A model generated the notes under the pieces. The model was not told where the DNA came from. It saw nothing but the letters and a program-made list of their open reading frames with translations, and searched no databases. Of a stretch of 64,000 bases of DNA, positions 59,166-64,000 are shown piece after piece; position 1 is the stretch's first letter, and each line of letters starts with the position of its first letter. The stretch comes from Chlorops oryzae (Eukaryota; Arthropoda; Insecta; Diptera; Chloropidae), in NCBI GenBank assembly GCA_020466095.1, contig CM035809.1, positions 20,597,869 through 20,661,868 of the forward strand, read 5' to 3'. The position numbers and the translations under genes were made by a program.

Positions 59166-62100
59166 CTGGAACGAAAGACAAAAGAGCGATAAAATTAGCA
59201 TCGAATTAACGTTGGAATAATTTATGAAGTCAATAAATGTACAGAAATGAATGAGCCCTGCTGAGGAGGAATGAAATGAATGACCCACATAACAATATTC
59301 ATTATGTCTGGTATCCCATAACGCAGGAATTCATGCGAAAATGTTTAACACACGCAATCGTATTGAATCAATTCCAACCAACTACGCTTATGATTGAAAC
59401 TGTATCTATACGTTTCATGTGTTGAATGTTTGTTCCGCGGTATTGGAAACCAGGCATAACGAGAAAGTTCAATTGCAAAAGCGAAATAATTTTTCATAAA
59501 AGCAATTCGAATTTGAAAAGACTTCGTCATCTCAAAAAAAAAAATCATAAAATTTTGATTAATTACGCCGGGAGGCCGTGCACTTAACCTCAACATCGAA
59601 AGTCGACTCGAGTGGGCATTTCTGTCGAAGCAGCACTCTTTGAATCACGCGCTTCGTTGTCCGTCGGTCATTGTTTCTACGCTCAAATGAATTTTTAAAA
59701 CGGTTCATTAAGAAGGCTAGAGTCACGCAAAATAATGAAAAGGGAAGGTGAAAATTTCCTGAATAAACAAATAAAAATAAAATTCATTTTATCGATATTA
59801 CGGGTCGAGGAACGGGAACGGGATTTGTTATTGAACAATTGTGCATGCTTTGGCACGTTTCACTTCAGTAAGCATCAAGTAACGTCTGTGGGTAAAGTAG
59901 ATGGTAAAGAGTTGATAAGGGATGAAATGCTGAGTTCGAATCGCCAAGTTTTGTTCGCCTTAATTGCAACCGACTTTGGGACGCACGACGAAAAATCCGT
60001 CGTGTCGGATTCCAACTGAAAGTGGCCCAAGACAGCGCAATGCCAAACCGACCAAAATTGCATAAATCGAAACCTTGCGACAGAGAATGATCCAAGGGAA
60101 GTTGAGGAAACGCCTCTTAGAATGTTGCTGGGTCTGAGACGTTCCCAAGATTTATCATGCTGCGCTTGAAATCCACGCAGCGTGAAGCTCACCATTTTCC
60201 TTCTGACTGCTCATAAACAGTTCGAATCATTCCATCAGTCCATCTTGGAAGCATTTTTCCATAAATCGGATTTCTTGTGACAATGTTTTCTTCATAATTT
60301 CATGTGAAAAAGCCAGAAATCGATTGAAATCCATCGAAATTCATGTTTGGGGGTAGAGTTCTAGGAAAATCTCATGAGAGTTCTATGAAAATCTTCTCAC
60401 GTCGCACGATTTAACTATTGACCTTCAGATGTTTCTAACATTAACCCTCTGAGCACGATTGTGAATATTTCAATGGGGTCAATGTCAAGTGGATTTGGAA
60501 CTGGACACGTAGGAAGTGAGAGTGGAATGGAGTAATAGAAAAAACCCCAATGGAGGAAAGTGTCTCTCTTAACTTGTTGAATATTAAATTGTTTGTCTTA
60601 CTTCTAATCTTCGGGATTTGACTTCTGGGAAATGAACTTTAGCCGGAATAGGACCAGATGTGAATAAATCGAAATGCTCAAATTAATAAATGATTGGTTC
60701 CTATTTCCAAATTGTCATTGACACCCAAATTCTCTAAGAATGTATAAATTCGACTTCAATTGAACTGTTTTAAAATTCAATACAATTGAATGTGAATTGA
60801 AATTCAAAAAGCGTTCGATGGCTTGGAATTTTTATGTTAATTTCCACACACAAAACAATTTTTACAAAAAAGGAACAAACTAAAGAAGTCAATAAATTTT
60901 CGCCAGACAATCAGAGGTGGAGGTTCAATAAGCTGCGACCGTGGTCTCTTGCAGACATTTATTATTTTTATCTTTTTTTGCTTTATCTTTTTGCTCTCAT
61001 AATTCTTCTTTTCAATTGTTGACATGCGTGAAAGGGGGCCACTAAACTGAGTGATTTGTCTTGTCGGAATTTCTACGTGAAGCAATTCGTCATTCGTCAA
61101 AGCAAAGTTCATACGAGGACAATGGAACGACGAGGACCCACTGTCACATTTCATAGATGCCCGGGATCTTTTCAGACAAACAAAAAATCTTGTTTAAAAT
61201 GGGGATTATTAGGGAGAACATAACATTGATTTCAAGAGATGCTTCTTTACATATTCTTTGTAGATTTAAATTAAAAGCCATGTTAATGCTAATGCCGCTC
61301 TTAAGTCAGGTCTTCCTGAAACTGAACAATCAACCCTTAGAAGAAAACTTTGAACTTTATTTGAGTTCACTCGAACGGAAAGAATCGAAGTTCCTCTAAT
61401 TTTCAAATCTGACTTCATCAACGCAAGGGATTCGCATCGGATTCTTCTATCTATCAAATCCTGATGAAGTCCTATGGAGTTAGGAACTTTGCAAACTGCA
61501 AATTTATTCTCGAAAATGTGCAAAAAAAAAAAAAATTAAATGTCAACATTTGTTCAGGCCTTGCAAATCAGTGGTAATTTCCATAGCAAATTTGCGGTTC
61601 GATCAAATATTTTGATAGCAAATTTAGAACCTGCATTTCAAAAGGAACATTACAAGCCATGTTAGAGCAGAATACACAGCTACTTAAATGGAAACATTAC
61701 AAGGGAAATGGCATAGTCGAATTTCACAAAATTCCCTTTCACTCATACGAAAGGCACTCATCGCAAGGGAAGTCCGACAACCGATTCTTGAAGGGTTCAG
61801 AAACCACACAGTCCACAGTTCAGCACCATTCACAGGTGCAAAAACTCTCAAATTAATTCAATGTCAGGAGAAAAATTCATTGCCAAGTGGCAGAAGTGTT
61901 GCTCGATAAAATCAATTCCGAATTCACACACTGAAATGACACGAGAAGGGGAAGTCCTCCTTTTTCTAATCGCTCTTTTATGCGTGAGCGAATTCACGCT
62001 GCATTGCGATGCGCCGAATGCAAATTTAAGCCTTCATCTCTATTCGAAATCTTTAACATTTTAACACGCCTCGACACTTGAGTGCGTACTCAAGGGGCCA

Positions 62101-64000
62101 TAACATCAAGTGGGCTTTTTATTGTGCTCCCCAAATTAGAAGAAGCACAACTCACGCATACACGCAATGAATAAGTCCCTACTTAACTGACTGAATGAAG
62201 GAATAACTCCATGACTGTGTCACTGCGAAAGATTAATGGACTTGTAGATTCCACTTGAGTTTTGGCATACTTTACTTACTACTTCCTTCACAGCGAATAA
62301 AAACTTCCGTCAGATTTTCATCTACGAACGGTTCTCAAGTTTGCCTTTTGCTCACAACAATTTTTATATGCTTGGAATTTGCATCATAAAAAATGATTTC
62401 ACGTCACTCCCACAAAGTGAAAACACCCAAAAAGAGTCTTAAAACTTAAAGAATACATAGGCGTACAAACGAAATTAATTCAGAAGGGGTTTTTGGCCTT
62501 GTTTTGTGCTCAGTTCTTCGTATTCCTTTGTCATTCAACGAGTCTCGGATTGGGCTTGAGAGCCCCCAAAGCTACCCTTTGAATACTTCAATGATTGAGT
62601 GACCTCTTCTCATTTTTAAATTTAGTAAAACGTGGTGAGAAACCTAAAATTAAGCTCAATATTTAATTTAAGATGAAGCATTCAAAGCAACTTTTTTCAT
62701 AATTTCATTGAGATTTCTGTGCATTCGAAGCGGCCTTCGTCTCCTCACGAGAATCCTCATTCAAAGGCTGTAATTAAATTCAAAAGGCTAGCGCATCAAG
62801 AAAAAAGAATCATTAATCAATTCCCAATAAATTGACGCCCACCTAAGAGTGGGAATGCCATCAAAAGGGACTTCCTAAACCAACTCAGACAGTGAAAGAA
62901 GAGCGAGTTATGAAAAGCATTCAAAATGAAATTAGTAAACAAAAAAAAAAAAAAAGAAAATAATAATAATAGCGTGTAAACATCGAAATTACTTAAGTCA
63001 TTAGAGTTGGAATTAATATCCACTGAAAATTATTCTAAATTGTTTGATTATCAGCGGCAAGGCCAAATAAATGTCAATAAATTGTTAGCATGCGATATAT
63101 TTTGAGAGCATTGTTTATGACATAGAAACCATTTTAAAAAAATCGGTTTAAAATCACATAAGCGATAAAATCTAAAATCGCATATTTAAACGCACGTGTC
63201 GACCCTCAAATAAATCCTACTTAAAGACTTTTTTATTGATTCTTTAAGAAACGTGAGCCATATCGTTACCGTATCCCTTTTGTGACAGAAGAAGAAAATG
63301 GCACAGCTGATGATGAGAAAATCCCTTCCATTAAATTGTAGCAACGTGGTGATTTCCCTCGCCGAGGCATTCCACATGCTCTAATAAAAAATACAAAAAA
63401 AAAAAAATAAGAGGAAAAAAGACATACCTATACGTTAGTAACATAAGGATTTATATATGTAGTCCACGCAGAGTGAAATAGGGTGAGAGGCCTTAACTTC
63501 CATAAACGACAGCGACATGACATCAGTTGAAAAATGTTTTCTATTTTGTTTTTATTTTTTGTTTTCTAAATCCTTTCTCATACTCGAAAGGACAATCGAA
63601 ATTTGGATTTTCACCGAAAGTATGTTTCCTGTCCAATATTTTACAAACTAGCTCAAATATCTAATGGACATTGGAAAAGTTGTAACCACCCAAATCAAAT
63701 TGAAACATAATCCTTTAATTTTCTGTGACAAAGTCGCATGCTACTAAAGAGTTTCTCGCAAACTGAAAAGTTTTCAGCTGGAAAACGAAATCGCACTGTG
63801 AAACTTCATTCATTTTGTTAAGTTGTTTGTAGTTTTGGAACAAAATGGGCGTACAATTGCTTGACATTGCAATGCTATTGCTATCAGGAAAAATCTGGAA
63901 GCTAAGCACTCCAATCTAACGCAATAGATGAGTGCCATTGAAATATTTCTTCTTTAATCTTGATGGCCCATTCTATTTTTTTTTTTCTTCGATTATGGTA

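Larger units (their letters stand above)
56870..64000 (-). repeat. Segment C: inverted copy of segment A, in direct orientation with B, open at window end
   Basis: C holds a reverse-complement copy of the gene part (56.87-59.17 kb) and of the upstream intron (59.17-61.65 kb), then flank shared with B to the window end. Its relation is mosaic: most is close to B, but about 58.23-59.85 kb is close to A. The left boundary is approximate, because similarity to A fades around 56.87-57.05 kb. Confidence 0.75.

Noticed and set aside
58878..59192. Plus-strand frame starting MCLLVALVIPSRSG
   Set aside because: It is the antisense of the ZAD exon copy in C; the same frame appears opposite the main gene at 2222-2551.
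1..64000. CRISPR arrays, operons, bacterial-type systems
   Set aside because: The window is plainly eukaryotic (spliced gene, insect repeats); no spaced direct-repeat array is present.

Overview
The window looks like part of a cyclorrhaphan (higher) fly genome. The DNA is AT-rich with long non-coding stretches. The one clear gene codes for a very long, poly-Gln/Asn-rich ZAD-C2H2 zinc-finger protein with GT-AG introns. ZAD transcription factors of this kind are greatly expanded in insects, and the opa-type CAG/CAA repeats are typical of flies. Dispersed repeats with the GGTGTTATAGTC...GGGTATAAAA layout and a hAT-type MITE also fit Diptera. I cannot name the species or assign the gene to a named orthologue.

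Region 1-19.4 kb (segment A, + strand). The window opens inside an intron. At 2264 it enters the exon carrying the second half of a ZAD. Four further coding exons follow, ending at 17143, with nine C2H2 fingers in total. Intron boundaries inside the finger part are all phase 1. The first large exon is open for nearly 6 kb but carries two compensating frame changes (near 2776 and 4940) and one in-frame TGA (5243). These could be assembly errors, small introns or real lesions. The 3' introns are loaded with non-autonomous DNA elements: a 630-bp hAT MITE with a perfect 8-bp target duplication, several nested inverted-repeat elements, a 114-bp fold-back and a two-copy ~300-bp AT-rich tandem repeat.

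Region 19.4-30.6 kb (segment B, - strand) and 56.9-64.0 kb (segment C, - strand). Both are inverted, decayed copies of the intron and first large exon of the gene (the part at 1-4750). B and C lie in direct orientation about 37.5 kb apart and are also alike in their flanks, so they look like one segmental duplication. C runs off the window end. Within C, a tract of about 1.7 kb around the ZAD exon is near-identical to A, while the rest of C resembles B. This is what gene conversion from A into C would leave. B has lost the ZAD cysteines; C keeps them.

Region 30.6-56.9 kb lies between B and C and holds no gene I can defend. It contains a further dispersed-repeat copy on the - strand, a long CT microsatellite, two degenerate tandem arrays, a possible core promoter near 41.88 kb and a decayed minus-strand exon-like stretch at about 49.06-49.66 kb.

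Taken together, the window shows one transcription-factor gene facing two inverted partial pseudogene copies of itself, with signs of sequence exchange between them. No self-evidently new enzymatic or defence system is visible. The most interesting lead is this inverted paralogous array, with its possible antisense or hairpin RNA and inversion consequences.
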